This document shows, one piece after another, positions 1 to 7,363 of a DNA stretch of 7,363 bases. The position numbers were made by a program, and so were the translations under genes. The stretch is from Betaproteobacteria bacterium UBA2293 (GTDB lineage Bacteria; Pseudomonadota; Gammaproteobacteria; Burkholderiales; Rhodocyclaceae). A model generated the notes under the pieces. That model was not told the DNA's origin, searched no databases, and worked only from the letters and a program-made list of their open reading frames with translations. How positions within the stretch are numbered: the first letter of the stretch is position 1; each line of letters opens with the position of its first letter. The stretch covers positions 1-7,363 of the forward strand of contig DDWF01000141.1 of assembly GCA_002345845.1 (NCBI GenBank), in the 5' to 3' direction.

Positions 1-905
1 GCGACGAAGCCGGCCGCCTGCTGGCGGCTTTTGCCCGCATGCAGGACGGTCTGCGCGTCATGGTCGATGGCTCGCAAAAGAGCGCAGCGGAGCTGGTGCG
101 TGCCGCCGATGACCTGACCGGCGCCGCGCGCCAATCCGCCGCCGCGACGGCAACACAGAGCGAGGCGGCATCTGGCATGGCGGCTGCCGTGGAAGAAATG
201 TCGGTGTCGATCGACCAGGTGCGCGACCACGCGAAGGATGCGAAAAACCTCGCCAGCGGCGCCGGGGAGCAATCGAAGGCCGGCGGACAGGTGGTGCATT
301 CCGCCGCCAGCGAAATGGGGCAGGTATCGACCGCGGTCAATGAAGCGGCCGGCACCATTCGCGAGCTGGAAAACTATTCGAACGAAATTTCATCGATCAT
401 CAATGTCATCCGTGAAGTGGCCGACCAGACCAACCTGCTGGCGCTGAATGCGGCCATCGAGGCGGCACGGGCCGGCGACAGCGGTCGCGGTTTCGCCGTG
501 GTCGCCGACGAAGTGCGCAAGCTGGCCGAAAAGACGACCGCCTCGGCCAGCCAGATCGCTGCCATGGTCAGCGCCATCCAGAACGGCGCGCGCTCGATGG
601 CGGAGCACATGCAGCGCTCGGTCAGCCGTGTCGACGAGGGGCTGCGCATGGCCTGCGCGGCCGGGGAGTCGATGAGTGCCATCGAAAGCAGCAATCGCCA
701 CGTCGCCCGGGTCATCGACGACGTATCGGCCAGCCTGCGCCAGCAGTCGTCCGGCGGCGAGGAAATCGCCGTCCGGGTCGAGCGCATCGTCCAGATGATC
801 CACGAGAACAACCGGGCCACCGCCAGCATGGCGACCACGGCGCGGCAGCTGGACAGTCTGGCGAGCAGCCTCGAATCGGGCATCGCCCGCTTCCGGACGG
901 CCTGA
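1..905 (+). CDS. Methyl-accepting chemotaxis protein, C-terminal part (5' end outside window)
   Basis: The frame is open from position 3, so the ATG at 39 is internal and the true start lies upstream. The first residues ([14 protein letters not shown]) look like the second helix of a HAMP domain. A long Ala/Ser/Glu-rich coiled coil follows. Counting from the internal Met, the signalling hairpin tip is at about residues 120-165, with the family core [19 protein letters not shown] and then [18 protein letters not shown]. This tip binds CheA and CheW, and the flanking helices carry methylation sites. The protein ends in ARFRTA with no NWETF-type pentapeptide for tethering CheR/CheB. The ligand domain and membrane segments are not visible, so the ligand cannot be read here. 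The stop lies two bases before the next ATG, which suggests co-transcription with the binding-protein gene. Family assignment is very safe; specificity is unknown. Confidence 0.96.
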   Translation, partial: DEAGRLLAAFARMQDGLRVMVDGSQKSAAELVRAADDLTGAARQSAAATATQSEAASGMAAAVEEMSVSIDQVRDHAKDAKNLASGAGEQSKAGGQVVHSAASEMGQVSTAVNEAAGTIRELENYSNEISSIINVIREVADQTNLLALNAAIEAARAGDSGRGFAVVADEVRKLAEKTTASASQIAAMVSAIQNGARSMAEHMQRSVSRVDEGLRMACAAGESMSAIESSNRHVARVIDDVSASLRQQSSGGEEIAVRVERIVQMIHENNRATASMATTARQLDSLASSLESGIARFRTA

Positions 906-907
906 GC

Positions 908-1801
908 ATGAGCACCTCCGCTATCCTCGGCCGCCTGCTCGCCGCCGCCGCCCTGGCCGGCACCGTGCCGCTGACCAGCCTGCCGGCACAGGCCGAAACG
1001 ACGCTGCAACGGATCGTCCGGAGCGGCAACGTGATCGTCGGCTACCGCGAGTCGTCGATACCGTTTTCCTATGTGTACGACGGCAAGTCGCCGGCAGGTT
1101 ATGCCATTGATTTGTGCCGGCAGATCGTTGGCGCCATCGGCAAGCAGCTCGGTCGGGAGCTGAAGATCGAATACCGCCCGGTCACTTCGGCCAATCGCCT
1201 GGATCGGGTTGCCGCTGGTGAGGTCGACCTCGAATGCGGCAGCACCACCAACAATGCCGAGCGGCGGACCCGCGTCACCTTCACGGTGCCGCATTTCATT
1301 ACCTCAACCCGCTTCATGGTCCGCGAGGATTCCGGCATCAGCAGCCATGCCGAGCTGCACCGGGCGACCATCGTCACCACGCGCGGCAGCACGGCGGAAA
1401 AGCTGTTCCGCGACCTGCACATGCTGTCGAAGCTGCAAGTCGCGCCCGATCACGCGGCTGCGTTCGCCATGCTGGAGGCTGGCAAGGCGGATGCCTTCAT
1501 GATGGACGACATCCTGCTGGCCGGTCTGCGGGCCGGGGCGAAGGAGCCGGATCGCTATCGTATTCTCGACCAGTCCTACCGCATCGAGGCGCTGGCCATC
1601 ATGCTGGCCAGTGACGACCCAGGTTTCAAGATGCTGGTCGATAACGAGATGAAGCGCCTGATCAACGCCGGCGAAGTGGCCGCGCTCTACCGGAAGTGGT
1701 TCGAACAGCCGATTCCGCCACAGGGTCTCAACCTGCGCTGGCCGATGGGGCACCTGTTGCGCAATTCCTTCCGCTTTCCCAGCGATTGGGCACCTGACTG
1801 A
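908..1801 (+). CDS. Periplasmic glutamate/aspartate-type amino-acid binding protein (GltI-like, family 3)
   Basis: A 297-residue secreted solute-binding protein. Residues 1-29 form a signal peptide (hydrophobic Ala/Leu core, AQA cleavage site before E30). The mature part follows the E. coli GltI pattern closely: GYRESSIPFSY (45-55), VTSANR (92-97), ECGSTTNNAERR (109-120), VTTRGSTAEK (156-165), His182, AFMMDDILLAG (196-206) and a KWFEQPIPPQGLNL end (263-276). The Arg, Ser, Thr, His and Asp in these motifs match the positions used by this family to hold acidic amino acids. No permease or ATPase gene is adjacent, so this looks like an orphan binding protein. It follows a chemoreceptor by two bases, so it may deliver ligand to that receptor rather than to a transporter (inference). 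No clear Shine-Dalgarno precedes the ATG, so translation may be coupled to the upstream gene. Confidence 0.92.
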   Translation: MSTSAILGRLLAAAALAGTVPLTSLPAQAETTLQRIVRSGNVIVGYRESSIPFSYVYDGKSPAGYAIDLCRQIVGAIGKQLGRELKIEYRPVTSANRLDRVAAGEVDLECGSTTNNAERRTRVTFTVPHFITSTRFMVREDSGISSHAELHRATIVTTRGSTAEKLFRDLHMLSKLQVAPDHAAAFAMLEAGKADAFMMDDILLAGLRAGAKEPDRYRILDQSYRIEALAIMLASDDPGFKMLVDNEMKRLINAGEVAALYRKWFEQPIPPQGLNLRWPMGHLLRNSFRFPSDWAPD

Positions 1802-1805
1802 GGAG
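1801..1805 (+). promoter_or_regulatory. Ribosome binding site AGGAG deciding the marC start
   Basis: AGGAG abuts the ATG at 1806, which is too close for normal initiation, but lies six bases before an in-frame GTG at 1812. The spacing favours GTG as the real start. Its first A is also the last base of the preceding stop codon, so the two genes are tightly packed. Confidence 0.6.
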
Positions 1806-1811
1806 ATGTTG

Positions 1812-2456
1812 GTGGATGACAATCTGAACCGGCTGCTGGTCAGCTTTTTCCTCGGCGGTCTGGTCAGTCTGGCGACGATCACCAACCCGCTGTCGAAAAT
1901 TCCGCTGTTCCTCACCCTGGCGGCTGACCGGCCGCTGCCGGCGGCCTCGCTGGAAGCGCGCCGGGCCTGCTTCTACGGCTTTCTGTTGCTGGCCGGCGGG
2001 CTGTTCGCCGGGGTCTTCATCCTTGAGGCCTTCGGCATTTCCTTCAGTGCCCTGCGCATTGCCGGCGGGCTGACCGTGGCGATCATCGGCTATCGCATGC
2101 TGTTCGGCACCAGCGACACGACCCTGGCCGGCGGCGGCGGCAGTTTTGCCTTCTTTCCGCTGGCGATGCCCGGCATCGCCGGACCGGGGGCGCTGGCGAC
2201 GGTGATCGGTATTTCCTCCGAAATCGCCGAACTGGACAGTGGCATCAGTCGTCTGGTCGCCTATTCAGCGACGGTGGCCAGCATTGCCTCGACCTGCCTG
2301 CTGATCTGGCTGGTCCTGCGTTCGGCGCGCTGGGTTTCCCGCCGCCTGGGTAGCGAGGGCATCAACGTCATCGCCCGCCTGAACGGCTTCCTGCTCGTCT
2401 GCATCGGCGTCCAGTTCGTCGGTTCGGGCATTCGCAGTTTCGTGGCCGGCGCCTGA
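1812..2456 (+). CDS. MarC-family (UPF0056) inner-membrane protein
   Basis: A hydrophobic protein of 214 residues from GTG 1812 (216 from ATG 1806), the usual size for MarC proteins, which have about six membrane helices. Numbered from ATG 1806, visible family motifs are NPLSKIPLFL (27-36) at the end of helix 1, RIAGGLTVAIIGYRMLFG (84-101), FFPLAMPGIAGPGAL (116-130) and a final GFLLVCIGVQFVGSGI helix (194-209). MarC was once linked to multiple antibiotic resistance in E. coli; that role was later withdrawn and its function is unknown, although members have been proposed as small-molecule or amino-acid transporters. Packing against the binding-protein gene suggests a shared transcript. Whether it moves the same amino acids is speculation. 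Family confidence is high, function open. Confidence 0.9.
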   Translation: MDDNLNRLLVSFFLGGLVSLATITNPLSKIPLFLTLAADRPLPAASLEARRACFYGFLLLAGGLFAGVFILEAFGISFSALRIAGGLTVAIIGYRMLFGTSDTTLAGGGGSFAFFPLAMPGIAGPGALATVIGISSEIAELDSGISRLVAYSATVASIASTCLLIWLVLRSARWVSRRLGSEGINVIARLNGFLLVCIGVQFVGSGIRSFVAGA

Positions 2457-2466
2457 GCGGCCGGCC
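2444..2466 (+). terminator. GC-rich hairpin at the marC end, possible weak terminator
   Basis: GGCCGGC (2444-2450) pairs perfectly with GCCGGCC (2460-2466) across a nine-base loop that contains the marC stop codon. No T-run follows, so it is not a classical intrinsic terminator. It could slow transcription, stabilise the mRNA end, or be a by-product of high GC content. Confidence 0.25.
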
Positions 2467-2507
2467 CATCAATCAACGTTCTACCCAAAACCATAAATGG
2501 AGACAGC

Positions 2508-3908
<1,401 letters not shown>

Positions 3909-3979
3909 GCGGCAATGCGGGCGGTCATGTTCGCGTCATCCGGCGTCGCCGGTCGCCCCGGCGTGCGGGTGTTCGGCCG

Positions 3980-3985
3980 TACAAT
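3980..3985 (+). promoter_or_regulatory. Possible -10 element (TACAAT) ahead of the sensor kinase gene
   Basis: TACAAT differs from the TATAAT consensus at one position and lies 24 bases before the kinase ATG at 4010, within the 101-base gap after aspA. No convincing -35 hexamer is seen at 16-18 bases upstream. The same gap holds two overlapping GC hairpins (3940-3952 and 3947-3963) that cannot form together, neither with a T-run. The gap is long enough for a separate promoter, but support is weak. Confidence 0.3.
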
Positions 3986-4009
3986 GACCATCCCCTGAGC
4001 TCGCCTGCC

Positions 4010-6358
4010 ATGCCGGATTCCGCTGCCCACCTGCCCACTTCCTTGCCCCGGCCGCACCGCGTACTCGGTCTGGCCGGGCTGGTGGTCGCCTTCCTGCTGC
4101 TTGGCCTGCTTTCCTATCGCGTCTCCGAGCATTACGGCATCAAGGACATGCGCGACAAGGCGTCGCACCAACTGGATATTCTCGGGGCGGCGATCGACAG
4201 CGAGGTGACCCGGCACGCCTCGATTCCCAGTGCCGTCGAGCTCAACCCGGACGTCGTCGCCTTGTTGCGGACAGCGAACGACGAGCAGGACATCCGCCAG
4301 GCCGAAGCCAACCGTTTCCTGCAGAAACTCAACGATCACCTGGGCGGGCCAGTCATCTTCGTCCTCGATATGACCGGCCGGGTGGTCGCTTCCAGCGACT
4401 GGATCTTTTCCGAGAACCTGCTCGGCTCGGATCTTTCCTACATGCCGTTCTTTCGCGACGCCGTGCGCGGCATGCCGGCCCGGCATTACGCGGTCGATCA
4501 TGTGCGCCACGAGCCGGGTTACTACTTCGCCCTGCCGATTCGTGACGAAGCACGCGAATGGGCGATCATCGGCGTCGCCGTCGTCAAGTCCGGCATCCGC
4601 GAGGTCGAGCGGCGCTGGCTGGCGCAGGAGGCGCCGGCGCTGATCGTCGACCGCAATGACGTGGTCCTGCTCGCCTCGCCGCCGGAATGGCGGTACGCAA
4701 CGCTGCGGCCGCAGCCGGTGGAAGAGCTCAAGCGCCTGGGCAGTCAGCAGTTCGCCGGCCAGGCACTGGGGGCGATCAGCCTCAACATCGACCTCAATGG
4801 TGCCGCCGAGGGGCGCGTCGTGCGCCTGCCCAAGCATCTGCGCGACGACGTCACCCCGTCACAAGGGGCACGCCCCTATCTGGCGATGGCCCGTCACCTG
4901 TCGGGGACGGCCTGGCGCATCGTCGTTTTCTCCGATCTGCGACCGGTCGGCGTTCAGGCCGCCACCCATGCGGCGCTCAGTTGCGCCGCCCTCGGCTGCC
5001 TGCTGCTCGGCGTCTTGTACACCCGCCAGCGGCGGCGTCTGGCACGGGGCCGTGAGGAGGCGAGGGCGATGCTCGAACGGGCCAACCAGGAACTCGAACG
5101 CAAGGTCGAGGAGCGCACCGCCGACCTCTCCGAGGCGGTGACCGGCCTGCAGCGCGAAGTGCAGGAGCGCCAGCGCGCCGAGCAGACCCTGCGCGCCGCC
5201 CAGGCCGAACTGGTCCAGGCGGCCAAGCTGGCCGTGCTCGGCCAGATGGCCACCGGCATCACCCATGAGCTGAGCCAGCCGCTCGGCGCCATCCGCACGC
5301 TGGCGGCCAATGCCGCGGAATTTATGCGCCGTGCCGACCTGGCGACGGCCGGGAAGAACCTTGCCATCGTCGAGCAATTGACGCAGCAGATGGGCAACAT
5401 CATCGGGCCGCTGAAAACCTTCGCCCGCAAGTCGCCGGCGGTGTCGACCGCGGTCGATATCGCCCAGGCCCTGGATAGCGCGCTGTTCCTCTTCGAGTCG
5501 CGCCTGCGCAAGGAGTCAGTTACGGTCGAACGGCAGATTGCGCCGGCTGCGGCGGCGGCCTGGTGTGACCGCAACCGGCTGCAGCAGGTGCTGGTCAACC
5601 TGATCGGCAATGCCTGCAAGTTCACCCCCACAGGCCGGGTATTGGCTCAAGCCGTGGCTCTGTCGCCAGTCAAATCCGGCCATTGCCGAGTATATTTCTC
5701 TGTTTCCGACACGGGCATCGGCATCGCCGACGAGCATTTGAGCCGCCTTTTCCAACCCTTTTCGCAGGTCGACGAAGGCTATGCCCGCACCCATCAGGGG
5801 GCGGGACTTGGCCTATCCATCAGCAAGCGTCTGGTGGAACTCATGGGCGGAGGCTTGTCCGTGGTCAGCGAATCCGGCGTGGGCACGACCGTGTCCTTCG
5901 CCTTGAGCTTCGCCGTGGACACCGGTCTTGACAGGTCTGCTCCCCCGGACAGGGAGCCCCAGGTCAACCTTGCGCAAATGCGGATTCTGCTGGCCGAGGA
6001 CGACCCTGTCAGCGCCATGGCGGCAGCCGCCATGCTGGGCAAGGCCGGAGCCAGGGTGACGCGCGTGGAGGATGGACTCGAAGCCCTCGACATGCTCGCA
6101 AAAAGCGCCTTTGATCTGGTGCTCATGGACGTGCAGATGCCTGGCCTGGACGGAGTCGAAGCGACCCGCCGCATCCGTGCTGGACAAGCCGGCGAAGGGT
6201 CCAGGACCATCCCGATCATCGCCATGACGGCCTACGCCATGAACGGGGACAAAGAGGCCTTCCTTGAGTCCGGGATGGACGGCTATCTGGCCAAGCCAGT
6301 GAGCGTGAAGGATCTGCTGCAGGCCATCGGCGCGGTAATGACCAGATCGTGGCAATAG
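4010..6358 (+). CDS. Hybrid sensor histidine kinase: DctB-like sensor and HisKA, differently styled HATPase, C-terminal receiver
   Basis: A 782-residue membrane kinase from ATG 4010; the frame is open back to 3317, but that part lies inside aspA in another frame and is spurious. Order: membrane helix at about 18-36; DctB-type periplasmic sensor to about 310, with PGYYFALPI (169-177); second helix about 319-337; coiled coil 345-405; HisKA with His419 in THELSQPLGAIRTL (418-431); N-box NLIGNACKFTP (530-540); DTGIGI (567-572); GAGLGLS (597-603); receiver from 657 with Asp664/Asp665, phospho-acceptor Asp707, Thr740 and Lys762. All catalytic motifs are present. Residues up to about 535 are DctB-like; the rest follows the hybrid-kinase style (FSQVDEGYARTHQGAGLGLS), and G+C falls at the same point. 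The likely signal is a C4-dicarboxylate. No separate dctD-type regulator follows. It may be a real fusion or an assembly join. Confidence 0.88.
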   Translation: MPDSAAHLPTSLPRPHRVLGLAGLVVAFLLLGLLSYRVSEHYGIKDMRDKASHQLDILGAAIDSEVTRHASIPSAVELNPDVVALLRTANDEQDIRQAEANRFLQKLNDHLGGPVIFVLDMTGRVVASSDWIFSENLLGSDLSYMPFFRDAVRGMPARHYAVDHVRHEPGYYFALPIRDEAREWAIIGVAVVKSGIREVERRWLAQEAPALIVDRNDVVLLASPPEWRYATLRPQPVEELKRLGSQQFAGQALGAISLNIDLNGAAEGRVVRLPKHLRDDVTPSQGARPYLAMARHLSGTAWRIVVFSDLRPVGVQAATHAALSCAALGCLLLGVLYTRQRRRLARGREEARAMLERANQELERKVEERTADLSEAVTGLQREVQERQRAEQTLRAAQAELVQAAKLAVLGQMATGITHELSQPLGAIRTLAANAAEFMRRADLATAGKNLAIVEQLTQQMGNIIGPLKTFARKSPAVSTAVDIAQALDSALFLFESRLRKESVTVERQIAPAAAAAWCDRNRLQQVLVNLIGNACKFTPTGRVLAQAVALSPVKSGHCRVYFSVSDTGIGIADEHLSRLFQPFSQVDEGYARTHQGAGLGLSISKRLVELMGGGLSVVSESGVGTTVSFALSFAVDTGLDRSAPPDREPQVNLAQMRILLAEDDPVSAMAAAAMLGKAGARVTRVEDGLEALDMLAKSAFDLVLMDVQMPGLDGVEATRRIRAGQAGEGSRTIPIIAMTAYAMNGDKEAFLESGMDGYLAKPVSVKDLLQAIGAVMTRSWQ

Positions 6359-6362
6359 CTTT

Positions 6363-6390
6363 CGCACCCGCCAGCCATCTGGCAGGTGCG
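6363..6390 (+). terminator. Hairpin just after the kinase stop, candidate terminator
   Basis: CGCACCCGCCAG (6363-6374) pairs with CTGGCAGGTGCG (6379-6390), 11 of 12 positions, around a four-base CCAT loop. It begins five bases after the TAG stop, where a terminator is expected. There is no T-run after it, so termination may be inefficient or Rho-aided. Confidence 0.45.
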
Positions 6391-6444
6391 TACCGCACCA
6401 CACCACAAGCCCTTAAGACATAGACTCGGCAAAAGGAAAAAGGG

Positions 6445-6572
6445 GTTATCAAGTCCGCTTTTGGCTATTCTGTCACCAAGTCCGCAGGAAACAACCGCAG
6501 GATACGAGAGTCGGGTCTGAAACCTTTCCTCGTTTACACAATCAAGCATAAGCCAGCGGAAGACTTGATAAC
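6445..6572. repeat. 11-bp perfect inverted repeat with imperfect extension, 106 bp apart
   Basis: GTTATCAAGTC at 6445-6455 recurs as its exact reverse complement at 6562-6572. The similarity extends inward with small gaps: the left arm continues CGCTTTTGGCTAT, the right arm on the other strand TTCCGCTGGCTTAT. Outside, both arms carry an A-run followed by GGG. Two related arms of about 30 bases facing each other could be ends of a small non-autonomous mobile element or the base of a folded RNA. No flanking target duplication was found. The pairing is certain; the interpretation is not. Confidence 0.45.
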
Positions 6573-6765
6573 GCAGGAGATCCCTGTTTTTCAACTGCCT
6601 GCGAGGATCAGCCTCTGCGATCCTTGCGGTAGTCAACGCCACCTTGAACGCGCTTCTGGCGGCCAGGGCTTGAGGCGCGGTGACGAATCCCCGGACCATG
6701 AAGACTATGAACACGGCAGGCGACTCCGCCCTGATCGATGCGGGGTTTTGACAGCAGCCATACGG

Positions 6766-6792
6766 GGGGCGTAATGAGATTACCTGCGCCCC
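6766..6792. other. Bulged hairpin in the intergenic gap
   Basis: GGGGCG (6766-6771) pairs with CGCCCC (6787-6792), and TAAT (6772-6775) with ATTA (6779-6782), closing on a three-base GAG loop with a four-base CCTG bulge on one side. The left G-run also matches a second CGCCCCCC at 6840-6847, so two alternative pairings are possible. No function can be assigned. Confidence 0.3.
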
Positions 6793-6893
6793 ATGCAAGA
6801 CTGGCTCAGAGGGCGTTGTCGATGTCGTGACCTGACCCGCGCCCCCCAAGGCCGGCCATGTGCGCACTACGATCAAACACCAAAAACAATCCC

Positions 6894-6898
6894 AAGGA
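6894..6898 (+). promoter_or_regulatory. Ribosome binding site AAGGA deciding the yjdM start
   Basis: AAGGA lies seven bases before the GTG at 6906, an ideal spacing. The in-frame ATG at 6858 has no comparable site and would add 16 residues not found in the family, so GTG is the better start. Confidence 0.65.
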
Positions 6899-6905
6899 AA
6901 CCATA

Positions 6906-7241
6906 GTGAGCGATATACCCTTCTGTCCCAAATGCGGTTGCGAATACACCTACGATGACGGCATGGCCTACGTCTGCCCGGAGTGCGGCCACGAGTGGTC
7001 CAAAGACGCTGACGTCGAGCCCCAAGAAAAAGTCATCAAGGACGCCAACGGCAATCCGCTCCAAAATGGCGACACCGTCACAGTCATCAAGGATCTGAAA
7101 GTCAAGGGATCTTCCGCAACGGTCAAAGTCGGGACGAAAGTCAAGAATATCAGACTGGTCGATGGCGACCACGATATCGACTGCAGGATTGACGGCATCG
7201 GCGCCATGAAACTCAAATCCGAATTCGTCAAAAAGATATAA
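6906..7241 (+). CDS. yjdM: PhnA/YjdM-family zinc-ribbon protein
   Basis: From GTG 6906 this is 111 residues, the same length as E. coli YjdM (formerly PhnA) and matching it nearly end to end. An N-terminal zinc ribbon has two CxxC pairs (Cys7/Cys10 in FCPKCG, Cys24/Cys27 in VCPECGHEW). An SH3-like PhnA domain follows from about residue 43, with [44 protein letters not shown] and the family end [10 protein letters not shown]. The old name came from proximity to phosphonate genes; it is not phosphonoacetate hydrolase, and its role is unsettled. No phosphonate genes are seen here. G+C is about half, unlike the genes before position 5600. It stands alone after the 550-base gap and before an AT-rich leader. 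Confidence 0.93.
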   Translation: MSDIPFCPKCGCEYTYDDGMAYVCPECGHEWSKDADVEPQEKVIKDANGNPLQNGDTVTVIKDLKVKGSSATVKVGTKVKNIRLVDGDHDIDCRIDGIGAMKLKSEFVKKI

Positions 7242-7333
7242 AGATTATTTCTGTTTACATTTATTTTTTACATGCATTTGATCATTGTTACAGACTAAAA
7301 TATTTTTTTGGATTGTTATGAGGAAATATCTGC
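7242..7333 (+). promoter_or_regulatory. AT-rich leader of the next gene, probable promoter region
   Basis: This 92-base stretch is very AT-rich (13/60 G+C at 7241-7300) and precedes a new start codon. TAAAAT at 7296-7301 resembles a -10 box, but no well-spaced -35 was found; TTGATC at 7278 is only 12 bases away. TTTACAT occurs twice, at 7254-7260 and 7267-7273, 13 bases apart, which could be a paired binding site. Promoter function is inferred from composition and position. Confidence 0.4.
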
Positions 7334-7363
7334 ATGAGTAAAAATCAATTATTGGAATCAGCA
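7334..7363 (+). CDS. Start of an unidentified gene (3' end outside window)
   Basis: ATG at 7334 opens MSKNQLLESA and runs to the window edge. GAGGAA at 7320-7325, eight bases upstream, is a good ribosome binding site, and an AT-rich leader precedes it. Ten residues are too few to name a family. The codons are AT-rich (AAA, AAT, TTA), unlike the genes at the start of the window. Confidence 0.55.
   Translation, partial: MSKNQLLESA

Larger units (their letters stand above)
6359..6905. other. Gap of about 550 bases without a convincing gene
   Basis: Apart from the hairpin at 6363-6390, the inverted repeat at 6445-6572 and the hairpin at 6766-6792, I recognise nothing here. No tRNA-like cloverleaf or CRISPR-type repeat was seen. 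The minus strand is open from 6876 down to 6283 but starts with TTG, has no Shine-Dalgarno, overlaps the kinase end and resembles no family I know. Composition is moderate (28/60 G+C at 6541-6600), well below the first five genes. The stretch could be a decayed gene, a dispersed repeat or a structured leader for the next gene. Confidence 0.5.

Noticed and set aside
3984..3998. Four-codon leader frame (ATG ACC ATC CCC TGA) before the kinase
   Set aside because: It overlaps the possible -10 box, has no ribosome binding site and is too short to argue for function.
6482..6502. Direct repeat CCGCAGGA at 13-base spacing
   Set aside because: Only eight bases and two copies; not CRISPR-like and within chance expectation.
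6445..6572. Integron attC site
   Set aside because: The arms have GTT outward and do not match the RYYYAAC/GTTRRRY consensus in the right orientation, and no integrase is present.
6858..6905. ATG 6858 as the start of the zinc-ribbon gene
   Set aside because: GTG 6906 has an ideal AAGGA site and gives exactly the family length; the extra 16 residues look unrelated.

Overview
The window appears to join two blocks of different base composition. Positions 1 to about 5,615 are uniformly GC-rich; a hand count of 5101-5160 gives 43 of 60 G+C. This block reads like the chromosome of a free-swimming, respiring proteobacterium. The gene types and DctB style suggest a betaproteobacterium such as a Rhodocyclales member, but that is inferred from family resemblance and no search was run. 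From about 5,615 onward G+C drops. Hand counts give 32/60 at 5641-5700, 28/60 at 6541-6600, 32/60 at 7021-7080 and 13/60 at 7241-7300. The protein style also changes, to one that reminds me of deltaproteobacterial (Desulfovibrio-type) hybrid kinases.

Layout, all genes on the plus strand: the C-terminal part of a methyl-accepting chemotaxis protein (1-905); a GltI-like glutamate/aspartate periplasmic binding protein two bases later (908-1801); a MarC-family membrane protein (1812-2456); aspartate ammonia-lyase aspA (2508-3908); a hybrid sensor kinase with a DctB-like sensor and HisKA domain followed by a differently styled ATPase end and a receiver domain (4010-6358); a gap of about 550 bases with hairpins and an inverted repeat but no convincing gene; a PhnA/YjdM zinc-ribbon protein (6906-7241); an AT-rich leader; and the first ten codons of another gene (7334 onward).

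The first five genes suggest a theme. An acidic-amino-acid binding protein sits beside a chemoreceptor, AspA converts aspartate to fumarate and ammonia, and a DctB-like kinase would sense C4-dicarboxylates such as fumarate. This is inference from gene order. The most notable feature is inside the kinase: the change of style and composition falls on the conserved N-box of the ATPase domain, without breaking the reading frame. It is either a natural domain swap at a conserved motif or an assembly chimera through a short shared sequence, and the sequence alone cannot decide.
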